Positions 1 to 9,129 of a DNA stretch of 64,000 nt are shown piece by piece. The notes beneath the pieces are model-generated. The model made no database searches, had not been told where the DNA came from, and was given only the letters and a program-made list of their open reading frames with translations. How positions within the stretch are numbered: the first letter of the stretch is position 1; the number at the start of each line of letters is the position of its first letter. This DNA is from Nostoc sp. 'Peltigera membranacea cyanobiont' N6 (GTDB lineage Bacteria > Cyanobacteriota > Cyanobacteriia > Cyanobacteriales > Nostocaceae). Where the stretch lies: NCBI RefSeq assembly GCF_002949735.1, contig NZ_CP026681.1:4044501-4108500 (forward strand). The letters are read 5' to 3'. Position numbers and translations under genes: made by a program.

Positions 1-1608
1 CCCTGTAAGTTCGCGGATCTGGGCTATCTCCTCAACAATAGCGATCAAAGAAGCAAGTGCTTCCTGGGGATCGAGGTTATGTTTAGCGGGATCTGCCTCA
101 TAGCTTTCTATATAAACTCTTAGCGTTGCACCTTGAGTCCCCGTCCCAGAAAGTCGCACCACAATGCGCGAACCATCGGTAAAGCCAATACGAATACCCT
201 GTTTTTCGCTAATGCTGCCATCTACAGGATCGGTATAACTAAAGTCATCACTGTATTCAACTTGATAGTTACCGAATTGCTTCCCTTTAAGAGTTGGCAA
301 TAAAGAATCCAATCTTGCGATTAAGGTGTTTGCTGGCTCAATTTCTATCCCTTCATAGTCATGGCGGGAATAATAATTGCGTCCATAAGTCTGCCAGTGT
401 TCCCGGACAATTTCCTCAACAGATTGTTGCCGCTCTGCCAGAATATTCAACCAGAACAGAACCGCCCATACCCCATCTTTTTCGCGGATATGATTAGAAC
501 TAGTACCAAAGCTTTCTTCACCGCAGAGAGTAGCTTTACCCGCATCTAAGAGGTTGCCGAAAAACTTCCAACCAGTAGGCGTTTCATAAGATTCAATTCC
601 CATCTGAGCAGCGACTCGATCCACAGCTTGACTAGTAGGCATCGATCGCGCTACCCCAGCTAAACCAGAACTATAACCAGGGACTAGCTTGGCATTTGCA
701 GCTAAGATTGCGAGGCTATCGCTAGGAGTGACAAAGAACTTACGCCCTAAGATCATATTGCGATCGCCATCTCCATCAAAAGCGGCCCCAAAGTCTGGCG
801 CATTGTCACCATACAAAATATCCACCAACTCATGGGCATAAACCAGATTTGGATCGGGGTGTCCGCCTCCAAAGTCTTCTAGGGGTGTACCATTACGCAC
901 AGTTCCCTTTGGTGCGCCCAAACGTTTCTCGAAAATGGCATGGGCATAAGGGCCAGCTACCGCATGTAAGGCATCAATGCCGATCCGAAAATTTCCAGAA
1001 GTCAACAGTTGCTGAATGCGATCGAAATCAAAGAGGGACTCCATTAACTCTTGATAATCTTGTACAGAGTCAATCACCTCAACCACCGTCTCTCCCAAAT
1101 GTGACTCACCCAAGGTTTCTAAATCTACATCTGGTGCTTCCAGAATTTGGTAGCTATCAATTACTTTACTGCGATCGTAGATAGCCTCTGTCACCTTTTC
1201 CGGTGCTGGGCCACCGTTGCCAATGTTATATTTCACACCAAAGTCACCATTTGGCCCGCCCGGATTATGACTAGCAGACAAGATGATACCGCCAATAGCC
1301 TGGTACTTGCGAATAATAGCGGAAGTCGCAGGAGTAGACAAAATCCCCCCCTGACCAACTTTAATCAGCCCAATGCCATTAGCCGCAGCCATTTTCAAAA
1401 TGATTTGAATGGCTTGGCGATTGTAATAACGGCCATCACCACCCAGAACTAGGGTTTGCCCCTGTAATTCCCCCACAGAATCGAAGATAGATTGGATAAA
1501 ATTTTCCAGGTAGTGGGGCTGCTGAAAAGGCTTAACTGCTTTCCGTAGCCCAGAAGTACCGGGCTTTTGGTCGCTAAAGGGAGTAGTAGAGACTTTACGG
1601 ATGTTCAT
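1..1608 (-). CDS. pgm: Phosphoglucomutase (alpha-D-glucose phosphate-specific), 3' end cut by window edge
   Basis: Interconverts glucose 1-phosphate and glucose 6-phosphate, linking glycogen and nucleotide-sugar metabolism to glycolysis in the cytoplasm. The frame starts at the ATG at 1606-1608 (MNIRKVSTTPFSDQKPGTSG) and stays open for 536 codons to base 1. The phosphoserine loop SASHNPGG, the metal loop DGDGDR, the sugar-binding GEESFG and the phosphate-binding RLSGTGTQ near the C-terminus are all visible and in order. The family is usually about 543 residues, so only a few C-terminal residues and the stop lie outside the window. It reads as intact. No partner gene shares its strand closely; the next gene ends more than 300 bases upstream. 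Confidence 0.96.
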   Translation of the reverse strand, partial: MNIRKVSTTPFSDQKPGTSGLRKAVKPFQQPHYLENFIQSIFDSVGELQGQTLVLGGDGRYYNRQAIQIILKMAAANGIGLIKVGQGGILSTPATSAIIRKYQAIGGIILSASHNPGGPNGDFGVKYNIGNGGPAPEKVTEAIYDRSKVIDSYQILEAPDVDLETLGESHLGETVVEVIDSVQDYQELMESLFDFDRIQQLLTSGNFRIGIDALHAVAGPYAHAIFEKRLGAPKGTVRNGTPLEDFGGGHPDPNLVYAHELVDILYGDNAPDFGAAFDGDGDRNMILGRKFFVTPSDSLAILAANAKLVPGYSSGLAGVARSMPTSQAVDRVAAQMGIESYETPTGWKFFGNLLDAGKATLCGEESFGTSSNHIREKDGVWAVLFWLNILAERQQSVEEIVREHWQTYGRNYYSRHDYEGIEIEPANTLIARLDSLLPTLKGKQFGNYQVEYSDDFSYTDPVDGSISEKQGIRIGFTDGSRIVVRLSGTGTQGATLRVYIESYEADPAKHNLDPQEALASLIAIVEEIAQIRELTG

Positions 1609-1941
1609 AGATCGTATTTAACAAGGCATTTTCTCTTACAGCTTTGCATAAGTTTGTTACAAAAAAAATTGCCCCGTATTAAACCTTTGTGTATCCTCTC
1701 TTTCTACCTTTGGAGTGATTCATTTTTACGCAAAGCTGTACTAAGTACACAGACACCTGAATTCTGCTTTATACTCCAATACAGTTCAGTGAAGTATTTA
1801 TTATTTTTCTTTTCTTTTCTTTCTTTTCTTCCTTTGTGTTCTTTGCGCCTTTGCGGTAATGCCTCCGGCACGCTCCGCGAACGTTAAAAAAATTGACTTT
1901 GATAAAGAGTTAAGCCTTAACTAAACCGTATTGCTTTATAC
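1609..1941. other. Intergenic, repeat debris
   Basis: No gene recognised. Bases 1831-1856 carry the dispersed motif cctttgtgttctttgcgcc followed by tttgcgg, the reverse complement of a motif also found near 31971, 36075 and (diverged) 4757. Bases 1730-1752 resemble, inverted, a stretch at 55262-55285 (cttagtacagttttgcataa type). A short frame at 1567-1887 is low-complexity and not credible. Confidence 0.6.
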
Positions 1942-4530
1942 TCATAAAGTTTGCTCCTTCTCTATTTGGTAAGCCTGCAATAAAGATTCACCATTGAAAT
2001 GAATTAAGTGAGTTGAATCTTCAGCAACCCAAACATCTGTTTCCCAAGCAATCTCTGCCAGATATGCCACCATTGCCTTACGACTGAGAAATGTTGTCAC
2101 CATCACCAAAGGTATTTGGGCATTTCTGAATAAAACTTCAAGTTCCTTCTTCCGTTTAGGATTAATTGGGGCATGTGACGTTACAGCTTCAATCAGCACC
2201 AACCAGTTATTTGTTGTGAAGTGAATAATCGCATCTGGCATTTTGCCGTGAGAATCAATATTAACGCCCAAATCTGCCAATGCTGCGTCATCGAAGTGGA
2301 TGAACTTTTCATCTGTATCGCCAACATAGATCAGCTTCCCACCTGGAGTAAAACGAGGGGCAAAATCATTAATAATTTTTTCAATGAGAATATTCTGGCC
2401 ACCTGGCGATAAAGTTTTAATTTCTCCGTTAATTACTATGGGGATACGGGACATTTCCCGTTCTTGAGCATACTGTTTTTTCAAAGTTTCAATTGAAGCA
2501 AGATAAGTAGAGATGCTCTTTTCCCATTCATCAGTACCGTAGGTTCGTAATAGTTCGAGGGTACTCTCCTCAATTTGATATACAGTTTTTGGACTGTTGA
2601 TAGGGCGGCTTAAATTATCTGGATTAGCAACTATCAAAGCTGCATCCAGAAATTGATGGATTGTCTGGCGGCGAACTGTTTCCCGCGTGTTGGGCTTATA
2701 GCTTTTGCCATAATATTGAGCCATAAAATCCATCATTGGCGTAATTCCCATCAAAGGAGAAGTTGCTAATTGCCAAGAGTCTGTTGGTTTTAAGTCAAGC
2801 AACGCCAGGAGAGTTAAAGCCGATCGTTCGTTAAGTTGTGTTCGGGGAAAGCCTAATTGTGTCAGAATCTGCAATGCTTCATCAATTCTAGACTTAGTTA
2901 CAATTGGATTATCTTCTGACTGATTCGACATATCAAATAGCTGATTTTCTATAAGTTCATCAATTTCTTGCAAAGAAGGAAACCGCTCTTTAATCGCTGT
3001 CCCTAATGACAATAGCTGTTCCAAATTAGGGTACTTTAATTTTCGCAAATCTGTTGCATTGACCTGAGTATGCCCATTGAACAAACGGAAAAAAGCATCA
3101 ACTAGGGTTGAATTTAGATAAACAGCAAGCCCACGAGCCAAGGTAAGGCTAAGTCCGCGCCCATCTTTATGAAAGTAATTCAAATGATTTTCAAAGCCGA
3201 CATAGGCATAATTAAATTGGTCGGCATCATAAACCACTGCAACAACACGCCTTTTCTCTTCTTTCGATGAGAACCTTTTACATAAGACGTAATGCTCGTT
3301 TGGTATTAGAAGATTCGCTGTTTCATTTATAGAAACTATCGCTTGAGGCTTTTTAGAGATTTTTGGGTAGTCTATATATCCATTCGATAAATTCACCGGA
3401 TGAATTAAAGGAACAGTATTATTTTCTAGATTTGTCCTTAAGTATTCTTTTGCTCGAAAATCTACTACTCGTCCGGTTGAAACTGTTAGCCCTAAATCTT
3501 TCAACGTACATCTTAAAAGTTCCATTTGCTGAACGATTTGCTGGCTAAGATTATCTGAAACAATATGAATAAACTGCTCTAAATCATCAGGTTTAACTAA
3601 GGCTGTATATGGGACAGAGTGTGACATTATTAAGTCATCATTAGCACCAAAACTGGTATTTATGATGACATTGTTAGATTTTTGCCTTTGTTTTGTAGCT
3701 TGGATGATTATAGTTTCTTGGAGAACATCATCATCATTAAATGCTTCTTGGCGCGACTCAAAAAGATGTACTTCTTGTAAAGCCATCATCTCTAAAAACA
3801 TTTTGCGGAAGTCACGAAAATATGGGCCATTGCAAAAACTGCGCGGCGTAATCGCTACAAACTCCCCATTTGGTTTTAGAAGCTGCGCTGTAGCAGCCAT
3901 AAAACCAGTATAAAGATTGCTAGTTTCCAAACCAATGGAACGCAGCAATTCGCGCATCTTGGAATTAGCATTGATTTTCAAATAAGGCGGGTTGAGAATA
4001 GCATGGGTAAATTCTGTAGCGTTTACACTATTCAATAAACCAACCTGAAGCAATTTAACTGCATCTTCGATAAAATTAGTCTCACGAATTTCGTAATTGA
4101 AGGAAATATCCACACGTTGACATTCCTTGTTACATAGTTCTAGAGTTTGATGCAGATACCCGATTAGAAAAGGATCAATTTCATAAGCTACAACGCGCAA
4201 ACTTGATGTGTGTTGTGGCTGCTGGCATACTTTTGCTACAAAAGCGGCTAGTAATGAACCAATTCCTGCACCAGCATCAAGCAAGGATATTTCAGGTAAA
4301 TCCAGCCGATTAAACATCCCAGCCATTAATTGTGCTACTGAGGCGGGAGTCAGAAATTGACCCATTGATGCTTTTTTGTCTTGCCTTAGCTTTAAACTTG
4401 CTACAGTCCGATGAAGATCCACTTGTGCAAGCAAGTTTCCACTTGATATTTCAGCAAGACTGGTAAACTTTAAACTACTGTTATGACTTGCTACTAACCC
4501 TCTACTGATTGATGGGACGATCGCGGTCAT
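1942..4530 (-). CDS. Single-chain restriction-modification enzyme: N6-adenine methylase fused to BsuBI/PstI-type endonuclease
   Basis: Predicted to methylate adenine in a specific DNA site and to cut unmethylated DNA, so it would act as a self-contained type II (IIG-like) system. Seen in the 862-residue protein: GQFLTP near residue 57, SAM-binding LDAGAGIGS at 84-92, catalytic NPPY at 180-183 (N6-adenine methylase class), a long central part resembling Eco57I-type target recognition regions, and a C-terminal segment with PD at 765-766 and an IEAVTSHAP motif (E781) typical of the BsuBI/PstI nuclease family. That C-terminal motif is usually found in a separate restriction protein beside its methylase. 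The start ATG is followed by an ordinary N-terminus and there is no frameshift. Bordered upstream by a MITE-like element (4556-4679). Could alternatively act mainly as phage defence with modified specificity. Confidence 0.85.
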   Translation of the reverse strand: MTAIVPSISRGLVASHNSSLKFTSLAEISSGNLLAQVDLHRTVASLKLRQDKKASMGQFLTPASVAQLMAGMFNRLDLPEISLLDAGAGIGSLLAAFVAKVCQQPQHTSSLRVVAYEIDPFLIGYLHQTLELCNKECQRVDISFNYEIRETNFIEDAVKLLQVGLLNSVNATEFTHAILNPPYLKINANSKMRELLRSIGLETSNLYTGFMAATAQLLKPNGEFVAITPRSFCNGPYFRDFRKMFLEMMALQEVHLFESRQEAFNDDDVLQETIIIQATKQRQKSNNVIINTSFGANDDLIMSHSVPYTALVKPDDLEQFIHIVSDNLSQQIVQQMELLRCTLKDLGLTVSTGRVVDFRAKEYLRTNLENNTVPLIHPVNLSNGYIDYPKISKKPQAIVSINETANLLIPNEHYVLCKRFSSKEEKRRVVAVVYDADQFNYAYVGFENHLNYFHKDGRGLSLTLARGLAVYLNSTLVDAFFRLFNGHTQVNATDLRKLKYPNLEQLLSLGTAIKERFPSLQEIDELIENQLFDMSNQSEDNPIVTKSRIDEALQILTQLGFPRTQLNERSALTLLALLDLKPTDSWQLATSPLMGITPMMDFMAQYYGKSYKPNTRETVRRQTIHQFLDAALIVANPDNLSRPINSPKTVYQIEESTLELLRTYGTDEWEKSISTYLASIETLKKQYAQEREMSRIPIVINGEIKTLSPGGQNILIEKIINDFAPRFTPGGKLIYVGDTDEKFIHFDDAALADLGVNIDSHGKMPDAIIHFTTNNWLVLIEAVTSHAPINPKRKKELEVLFRNAQIPLVMVTTFLSRKAMVAYLAEIAWETDVWVAEDSTHLIHFNGESLLQAYQIEKEQTL

Positions 4531-4555
4531 TTTCTTTAATTGCTATCAAGATATA

Positions 4556-4679
4556 TATAGCAATCCTAAATCATTTGTAAAATCTTCTCTTTCTACACTT
4601 TGCGCCCTTCTCTGCGAGACGCTACGCGATTGCGGTTCGTTAAACAAAACAATTTTCACAGATTAATAAGATTGCTATA
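4556..4679. mobile_element. MITE-like element with 10-bp terminal inverted repeats
   Basis: About 124 bp bounded by TATAGCAATC and its exact inverse GATTGCTATA. The interior holds a variant of the dispersed aacgaaccgcaa...gcgcaaag motif together with a cgtagcgtctcgcagag string typical of Nostoc interspersed repeats. No coding capacity. It lies in the 5' flank of the restriction-modification gene. A diverged second copy of the aacgaaccgcc motif sits just outside at 4757-4780. Confidence 0.6.
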
Positions 4680-4823
4680 ACAAATTTACAGCATCGTGAT
4701 GTCTAAAGCAGATCGCATTATGCAGAACCTTAGATCATTTTGCTATGAAGTTATTAAACGAACCGCCAAGTACGCCAAGGAGAGAGGGAGCGAGTAATTA
4801 GTGCAAGTTTAGTTACTCAAGAC

Positions 4824-6176
4824 TCAAAGAAGTCCTGCTGATTCATATAATCGTTTGAGCATTGCGGAAATCTTCGTACCATAATCTAAATCTGCTGACC
4901 AGCGTCCTGATAACTGATCGATTAATGGCGCAATTCCCCTGGTCACAAAGCGAAATCTTGGATCTACTACTTCTTGTACCAAAGGTTCTAAACTAGCGTA
5001 AGCTTTCAAATGTTGAATATGTGCCCTCACCCCAATTCTGGCACTTGGAAAAGATGCAGCCTCTGAACCACCACCGATCGCACCTAAGCCAGCAAAGTTA
5101 TTTTGCTCAGGTTTAATATCACCACCAAACCGTAAAAATCCAGTTTCTACAGACATTTGGCAAAAGGCAATATCATAGTTCACTCCTTCTATCCCTGATT
5201 CTTCTCGATAAAGTTTTGGGATGTCAGGAAACTTCGCCAAAGCATTTTCATTATTGTTTCTGAGAAATAATTGTAACTGGACTTCTGAAGTATTACCGTT
5301 TGACATCACGCGCGAAAATTGACCAGGACAAACCATCAAATTCGATCGCAAACTGACAGTACGAGTTCCAGCATCCCAATTGACTGCAACATTAAAATCT
5401 CGCAGTTCGATGGCTTTGACATAAACTACTTTATGATAAGTAATCCGATTGACATTAGCTGCTTTTGAAAGGTCAATTCGTAGAAGGTCTACTAAATCAA
5501 TAGGAATGTAAGCATTCCCATTAACTAAAACTCCTTTCTCTGAGTAATTCTGCCCATTAATATTAATATTTATTGGCGGATAATTTGCTTCGACTGGAGT
5601 TCCAGGAGTGGGATCAATTACACGACTCCAAGTTACCAATCCATCAGCAATTCCTAAAGCAAAATCACGGCGACGAGTTTGCAGCAAAGCCCGATCTTCT
5701 GGATTGCTGAGAAATGCCACTTGCATCACCAAAGCTGGAAGCGTTGTCTGGCGACAAAATGCTAAACTACCTAATCCGCTATCTGTATCTGGCTTGACTC
5801 CCCGATTCGGTAATTGGGGTACGCGGCGCAACAAACCCATTAGTAACTGTTCAGCATTACTTTTGCGATCGCTATTATTAGCAATATAAAACACGCTAGC
5901 CCCACGCACAGAAGGGCTATTAGCCGCATTAGATTCAATTTCCAAGGCAACATCACCCCGCCGCCCGCGAGAATTGATCCAGGTAATGGTTTGAGCAGCA
6001 CTCAAGTCATCGGGAACCGCCAAAATTTCCAAATTTCGCGCCCTCAGTTCCGTAACAATCAAATCTCGCAGCAGAATCATCTCTTTAGCTTCAGTTGTAC
6101 CACCTGCGATCGCACCTTGATCGACCCCTCCAGCTTCTTTGCCTCCATGAGCCGCAGAAATAAAAATACGTCCCAT
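4824..6176 (-). CDS. N-acetylmuramoyl-L-alanine amidase-like domain fused to a glucosaminidase domain; amidase site altered
   Basis: A 450-residue two-enzyme cell-wall protein. Residues 1-185 are an Amidase_3 fold: the first zinc ligand H10 (AAHGG) and E29 are present, but the position of the second ligand, normally SIHAN, reads EIESNA (E81), and the normally catalytic glutamate of the VEVGF motif is Q152 (MQVAFLSNPED). Residues 200-280 resemble a copper-amine-oxidase-like stalk domain. Residues 290-450 match the endo-beta-N-acetylglucosaminidase family, with the likely catalytic E344 in QMSVETGF. No signal peptide or membrane segment is visible, although a good Shine-Dalgarno (agaggaaa) precedes the chosen ATG. 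I infer that muramidase-type cleavage by the C-terminal domain may be the main activity and that the amidase half may be impaired or bind a different metal set. Confidence 0.85.
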   Translation of the reverse strand: MGRIFISAAHGGKEAGGVDQGAIAGGTTEAKEMILLRDLIVTELRARNLEILAVPDDLSAAQTITWINSRGRRGDVALEIESNAANSPSVRGASVFYIANNSDRKSNAEQLLMGLLRRVPQLPNRGVKPDTDSGLGSLAFCRQTTLPALVMQVAFLSNPEDRALLQTRRRDFALGIADGLVTWSRVIDPTPGTPVEANYPPINININGQNYSEKGVLVNGNAYIPIDLVDLLRIDLSKAANVNRITYHKVVYVKAIELRDFNVAVNWDAGTRTVSLRSNLMVCPGQFSRVMSNGNTSEVQLQLFLRNNNENALAKFPDIPKLYREESGIEGVNYDIAFCQMSVETGFLRFGGDIKPEQNNFAGLGAIGGGSEAASFPSARIGVRAHIQHLKAYASLEPLVQEVVDPRFRFVTRGIAPLIDQLSGRWSADLDYGTKISAMLKRLYESAGLL

Positions 6177-6302
6177 TCTCAGTATTTCCTCTGATAAAAT
6201 TAAGTGTAAGCAATTATATTAGTCATTCTTGGTCTAGCAACAAGAATATAATAGCTATCAGAAGTCATTTGTCCTGCGTCCTTTGTCCTTTTTTCAAAGT
6301 TA

Positions 6303-6343
6303 ATGCCCAATGACCAATGACTAATGACCAATGACTAATGACA
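6303..6343. repeat. Heptanucleotide tandem repeat (atgacta/atgacca type)
   Basis: Repeats of atgacca/atgacta directly before the primase start codon. The same heptad type occurs at 10826-10866 and, inverted and diverged, at 15815-15857. Short tandemly repeated heptads of this kind are characteristic of heterocystous cyanobacteria. Confidence 0.75.
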
Positions 6344-6347
6344 AAAT

Positions 6348-8291
6348 ATGCAAATCCCCCGCTTGCACCCAGACACAATTGAGGAAGTTAAACTACGGGC
6401 TGATATTGTAGATGTCGTCTCAGAATACGTAGTTTTACGCAAACGTGGGAAGGATTTTGTCGGTTTGTGTCCTTTCCATGATGAAAAATCTCCCAGTTTC
6501 ACCGTCAGCCAAACTAAGCAAATGTACTATTGCTTCGGCTGTCAAGCTGCGGGAAATGCCATTAAGTTTGTCATGGAGTTGGGAAAGCGTTCTTTTCCTG
6601 ATGTAGTCCTGGATTTAGCACGACGTTACCAAGTACCAGTACAAACTCTAGAACCCGAACAACGCCAGGAATTACAGCGTCAGCTATCTTTGCGCGAACA
6701 ATTATATGAAGTTTTGGCTTCGTCAGCACAATTTTATCAACACGCCCTAAGACAATCCCAAGGGCAAAAAGCACTTCAATATTTGCAATCTAACCGCCAA
6801 CTCAAAGAAGAAACCATACAGCAATTTGGCTTAGGCTTTGCCCCCGCAGGTTGGGAAACTCTCTATCGTTATCTTGTACAAGATAAACATTACCCAGCAC
6901 AGATACTAGAAAAAGCGGGATTAATTAAGCCACGCAAGGAAGGAGGCGGTTATTATGATGTATTCCGCGATCGCCTAATGATTCCCATCCGCGATGTCCA
7001 AGGGCGTGTCATTGCCTTTGGTGGAAGAACTCTGACGGATGAACAACCTAAATATCTGAACTCACCAGAAACGGAACTTTTTAGTAAAGGTAAAACATTA
7101 TTTGCCCTCGATCAAGCCAAAGGTGGAATTTCCCAACTCGATCGAGCGGTGGTTGTAGAGGGATATTTTGATGCGATCGCTCTCCACGCTGCTGGTATTA
7201 ATAACGCCGTCGCTTCCCTCGGTACAGCTTTAAGCTTAGAACAAGTGCGGCTAATATTACGCTATACCGAATCGAAACAATTAGTACTCAACTTTGATGC
7301 TGATAAAGCCGGAACCAATGCCGCAGAACGTGCGATCGGGGAAATTGCCGAACTAGCATACAAGGGCGAAGTTCAACTAAAAATTCTGAATTTAGCAGAT
7401 GGTAAAGATGCTGATGAATATTTGCATAGTCACACTCCAGAAGATTATGGAGAACTGCTAAAAAATGCCCCACTTTGGTTAGACTGGCAAATTCAGCAAA
7501 TTATTCAAGATCGAGACTTGAAACAGGCTACTGATTTTCAGCAAGTAACTCAGCAATTAGTTAAATTACTTAAAAATATAGCTAACAGCGATACACGAAA
7601 TTATTACGTTTCCTACTGTGCCGAAATACTCAGCTTGGGAGATACCAGACTTATACCCCTGAGAGTTGAAAATCTCCTAACTCAAATTGCTCCGGTGGCG
7701 GCTGCATACACTAAACCTGTATCAGCAAAAAAAGCATGGGGAAATAGCCAAGTTTCCCACTCTCCACTTCCTACAGAACGCAGCCTTTTAGAACACGCAG
7801 AGGCGCTATTACTGCGAATTTACTTACATTGTCCTGAACAGCGTCAAGCGATTATTGCCGAACTAGAGGAACGAGATTTGCAATTTAGCCTTTCCCACCA
7901 CCGATTTTTATGGCAACAGATTTTAGAAATCTCATCAGGTGATGAAGAAACGAGAAATTTTGCGTCTCAACCAGATTTAATTTACCGCTTGCAAGACCAT
8001 TTTTTAGAATTTAGTAGCGAAATGGGGTTAATTTCGCATTTATTCCATGTAAATGAAAAGAATCAGAAAGAAATACTTCGGACACCGCAAGTAGTTCAAG
8101 CTGCGATCGCTTGCATGGATTTGGTGATGCTTGAAAAACGCTATCGTCATTTTTTGGAACTATGGCAACAAACCGATCCTGAAGCTGAACCGGAACGTTA
8201 TCAATCTTATTATCAGGCTTTCTACACCGAAAAAATTAAGCTTCAGAAAATAGACAGGCAACGGCTGTTTTCCATCACAGACTTGTTGTAG
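6348..8291 (+). CDS. dnaG: DNA primase
   Basis: Synthesises RNA primers at the replication fork, working with DnaB helicase. The 647-residue protein has the CHC2 zinc-binding domain (C41, H44, C62, C65 in CPFHDEK...YYCFGC), the primase core, and the Toprim catalytic residues EGYFD (from E271) and DADKAG (317-322). The C-terminal third would be the DnaB-interacting domain; it contains a diverged stretch around residues 440-480. Length is normal for cyanobacterial primases. The ATG at 6348 follows immediately after a heptad repeat and has no clear Shine-Dalgarno, but the protein N-terminus (MQIPRLHPDTIEEVKLRADIV) fits the family exactly. Confidence 0.97.
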   Translation: MQIPRLHPDTIEEVKLRADIVDVVSEYVVLRKRGKDFVGLCPFHDEKSPSFTVSQTKQMYYCFGCQAAGNAIKFVMELGKRSFPDVVLDLARRYQVPVQTLEPEQRQELQRQLSLREQLYEVLASSAQFYQHALRQSQGQKALQYLQSNRQLKEETIQQFGLGFAPAGWETLYRYLVQDKHYPAQILEKAGLIKPRKEGGGYYDVFRDRLMIPIRDVQGRVIAFGGRTLTDEQPKYLNSPETELFSKGKTLFALDQAKGGISQLDRAVVVEGYFDAIALHAAGINNAVASLGTALSLEQVRLILRYTESKQLVLNFDADKAGTNAAERAIGEIAELAYKGEVQLKILNLADGKDADEYLHSHTPEDYGELLKNAPLWLDWQIQQIIQDRDLKQATDFQQVTQQLVKLLKNIANSDTRNYYVSYCAEILSLGDTRLIPLRVENLLTQIAPVAAAYTKPVSAKKAWGNSQVSHSPLPTERSLLEHAEALLLRIYLHCPEQRQAIIAELEERDLQFSLSHHRFLWQQILEISSGDEETRNFASQPDLIYRLQDHFLEFSSEMGLISHLFHVNEKNQKEILRTPQVVQAAIACMDLVMLEKRYRHFLELWQQTDPEAEPERYQSYYQAFYTEKIKLQKIDRQRLFSITDLL

Positions 8292-8715
8292 ATGACAAAA
8301 AAATCAGGTTGTCGTTGGATGTGCGATCGCTTTCATCACTACGATCGGATAAAGTTTCGGGGCTAACTGGAATCTTAGAGGATATTTGAAAAATCCTTAG
8401 TGATGTATCAAATACTTTTAGATCCCCCTAAATCCCCCTTAAAAAGGGGGACTTTGATCCCGTTTACCCCTTTTCTATTGACCAGATTCTAGATGAGGAT
8501 TTTTACGGTTTGTAGAGGATTGCTCTTACTGTTACATTGCTTAACATTTAAATGGATAGACAGGTGAACCGAAAGGTTTTACAATCTGACTGATTACGGT
8601 GAATTTACTTATTGTCTAATCAACATAAGCATAGTAAAGATTTTCTAGTGATTACGTTTGATTGCGGAAGCACTAAATTAATATAAGAAAGTCTTGAGTA
8701 AGGGGCAGCAAGCAA
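8292..8715. other. Intergenic between dnaG and the small ndhP-like gene
   Basis: No convincing gene. A 24-codon frame starting right after the primase stop is probably chance. The main content is a degenerate repeat element at about 8374-8510, listed separately. The remaining 200 bases before 8716 are AT-rich and probably hold the promoter of the downstream small gene; no clear -10/-35 pair was picked. Confidence 0.5.
8374..8510. mobile_element. Degenerate copy of the ttagaggat...gatccccct MITE-like family
   Basis: Starts ttagaggatatttgaaaa and contains the C-rich hairpin gatccccctaaatcccc/aaaaagggggac at about 8420-8454. The same order (ttagaggat end, then gatcc-C-rich stem) is found in the better-preserved copy at 23891-24049. 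The right end is not well conserved here. No coding capacity. Confidence 0.5.
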
Positions 8716-8838
8716 ATGGATGTAAAGCTGATTCTAGCTGGATTAACAGTTATATTCACGCTTTCGTGCCTATTTTTTGGCACGAAAAATGGATTCTATG
8801 ATTCCGATGACTATCACGGAAATGGCTCTGCACATTGA
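8716..8838 (+). CDS. ndhP: NDH-1 complex small subunit NdhP-like single-span membrane peptide
   Basis: A 40-residue peptide with one hydrophobic segment (about residues 4-22) followed by a polar tail ending GFYDSDDYHGNGSAH. This tail and size match what I remember of NdhP, a tiny subunit of the cyanobacterial photosynthetic NDH-1 complex in the thylakoid membrane that helps stabilise the complex for cyclic electron flow; the match is from memory, not from alignment. The ATG has a purine-rich ribosome site (aggggcagc) about 8 bases upstream. The gene stands alone between primase and a beta-CASP hydrolase. It is below the size many gene callers accept. Confidence 0.7.
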   Translation: MDVKLILAGLTVIFTLSCLFFGTKNGFYDSDDYHGNGSAH

Positions 8839-9129
8839 GTTCAATCTGTAGATGCGGCTTCGCGTAGGGTGAGTTAGCTAAGATAGCTCAGAACTTGCAA
8901 AGGGAAAATACATAAGAGGCAAACTCCTTTAGCTCCTAGTTTGATGGCTTTTAGTTAGCCCACCTTTCCGAAGCAGTGCGGGTTCGCAAAGGTGTCCTCC
9001 CCAATCAAAATCTGTATTCTCAGGGTGTAGGGGCGCACTATAAAACTTACCCCTAAGTCACAAAACCAAAATTTGTGTAATTTTTGGCTTTTGGGATATG
9101 TCTATGACGAGATTTGAGGGGAGGAGAGC

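Noticed and set aside
8292..8366. 24-codon frame right after the primase stop
   Set aside because: Very short, contains a HIP1 octamer, no ribosome site.
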